Positions 5,844 to 6,436 of a DNA stretch of 6,436 nt are shown here, one piece after another. The stretch lies in NCBI GenBank assembly GCA_051010015.1, contig JBPCVZ010000257.1:1-6436 (forward strand), given 5' to 3'. The notes beneath the pieces are model-generated. The model saw nothing but the letters and a program-made list of their open reading frames with translations. It ran no database searches and was not told the origin of the DNA. This DNA comes from CAJQQK01 sp051010015 (GTDB taxonomy: Bacteria; Pseudomonadota; Alphaproteobacteria; Rhizobiales; Hyphomicrobiaceae). The position numbers were made by a program, and so were the translations under genes. The stretch's first letter is position 1; each line of letters starts with the position of its first letter.

Positions 5844-6436
5844 TCATTGCTGATGGGCCAGCTCCAGGAGGACGTCGGAAACGACCTGGGCGGCGGCGGC
5901 GACATCGTGGGGTTCGGCGCTTTCCTTTTCGTTGTGGCTGATGCCGTCCTTGCACGGAATGAAAACCATGCCGCTGGGGCACAGGCGCGACAGGAAACGG
6001 GCATCGTGGCCGGCGCACGAAATCATGCGCTGGCTCGCAAGCCCGTGCCGCGCGGCGGCGGCGGCGACCTTCTCGATAATGACATCGGAGAACGGTTCCG
6101 GAGCAGCACTCGAGACTTCACGAACATGCGCCTCGCAGCGGCCTTGCTGCGCTTTGGCGATAACGCTGATGTCGTCACCGAGCTTGCGAAGGGCGTCGGC
6201 GGAAGGATGGCGAAAGTCGATGAAGAACTCGACCCGGCCGGGGACGATCGATTTGGCGCCGGGCTGGACATCGAAAATGCCGATCGTGAAGCGCGCGATG
6301 TCATCGGGTTCATTGGCCTCGAAATGCTGGCGCAACTCGGTCGCGATGTTTGTCGCGGCGATGAACGCATCCTTGCGGCGCGCGCGCGGTGTCGTGCCGG
6401 AATGGGCGGCATCGCCAAGGACCTCGACTTCGAAGC
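5844..6436 (-). CDS. M20-family Zn-dependent hydrolase (N-carbamoyl-L-amino-acid hydrolase / allantoate amidohydrolase type), N-terminus cut by window edge
   Basis: The last 197 or so residues of an amidohydrolase usually about 400-420 long; the N-terminal half with most zinc ligands lies beyond the window. The fragment enters just before GDAAHSGTTPRARRKDAF, the signature of the carbamoylase and allantoate amidohydrolase group (usually H-A/S-GTTP-x-x-x-R-x-DA), at the start of the dimerisation domain. The C-terminal catalytic part has the GHDARF motif, PSGMVFIPCKDGISHNEKE, in which the His of GISHNE matches the last metal ligand of the family, and a closing helix ending at TGA (5844-5846). 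These cytosolic enzymes release ammonia and CO2 from N-carbamoyl groups in hydantoin, pyrimidine or ureide breakdown. The exact substrate cannot be told from this half; N-carbamoyl-L-amino acids, ureidopropionate and allantoate are all possible. The neighbouring MFS carrier is downstream in the same direction. Confidence 0.9.
   Translation of the reverse strand, partial: FEVEVLGDAAHSGTTPRARRKDAFIAATNIATELRQHFEANEPDDIARFTIGIFDVQPGAKSIVPGRVEFFIDFRHPSADALRKLGDDISVIAKAQQGRCEAHVREVSSAAPEPFSDVIIEKVAAAAARHGLASQRMISCAGHDARFLSRLCPSGMVFIPCKDGISHNEKESAEPHDVAAAAQVVSDVLLELAHQQ

Overview
This GC-rich window has long open frames on both strands and few intergenic bases. Its gene content (luciferase-like flavin oxidoreductase, Nu-type glutathione transferase, YbfB/YjiJ-type transporter, M20 carbamoylase-type hydrolase) suggests an alphaproteobacterium, perhaps Rhizobiales or Rhodospirillales. 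That assignment is inferred from gene style only; no rRNA or other taxonomic marker is present. There are no tRNA or rRNA genes, CRISPR arrays, insertion sequences or phage genes that I can see.

Layout. From 728 leftward off the window edge runs the N-terminal part of a luciferase-like flavin-dependent oxidoreductase (minus strand). A 214-base divergent gap separates it from a plus-strand run of three genes: a glutathione S-transferase (943-1617), a small peroxiredoxin-like protein (1712-2185) and a 765-residue fusion of an NADH-dehydrogenase-like flavoprotein with selenide, water dikinase SelD (2273-4570). Tail to tail with selD, 12 bases away, a minus-strand pair reads in from the right edge: the C-terminal part of an M20 zinc amidohydrolase (5844-6436) followed by an MFS transporter (4583-5755).

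The main result is that the peroxiredoxin gene is interrupted by an in-frame TGA at 1844-1846, exactly where the family carries its catalytic cysteine (W-TGA-P-Y-C). Frame and family similarity continue without disturbance on both sides. A strong hairpin starts at the TGA, and the next gene makes selenophosphate, the selenium donor for selenocysteine. I therefore read it as a 157-residue selenoprotein with a U-x-x-C redox centre, which standard gene callers would split or truncate. A terminator-like 15-bp hairpin lies between this gene and selD.

Working model (inference): the middle of the window is a selenium and thiol redox neighbourhood in which Ndh-SelD supplies selenophosphate, the Sec-peroxiredoxin reduces a peroxide or disulfide, and the neighbouring Nu-like GST may handle glutathione disulfides. 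selA, selB and the Sec tRNA are not in the window and would have to lie elsewhere. The right-hand pair looks like an ordinary uptake and hydrolysis unit for an N-carbamoyl or amide compound.
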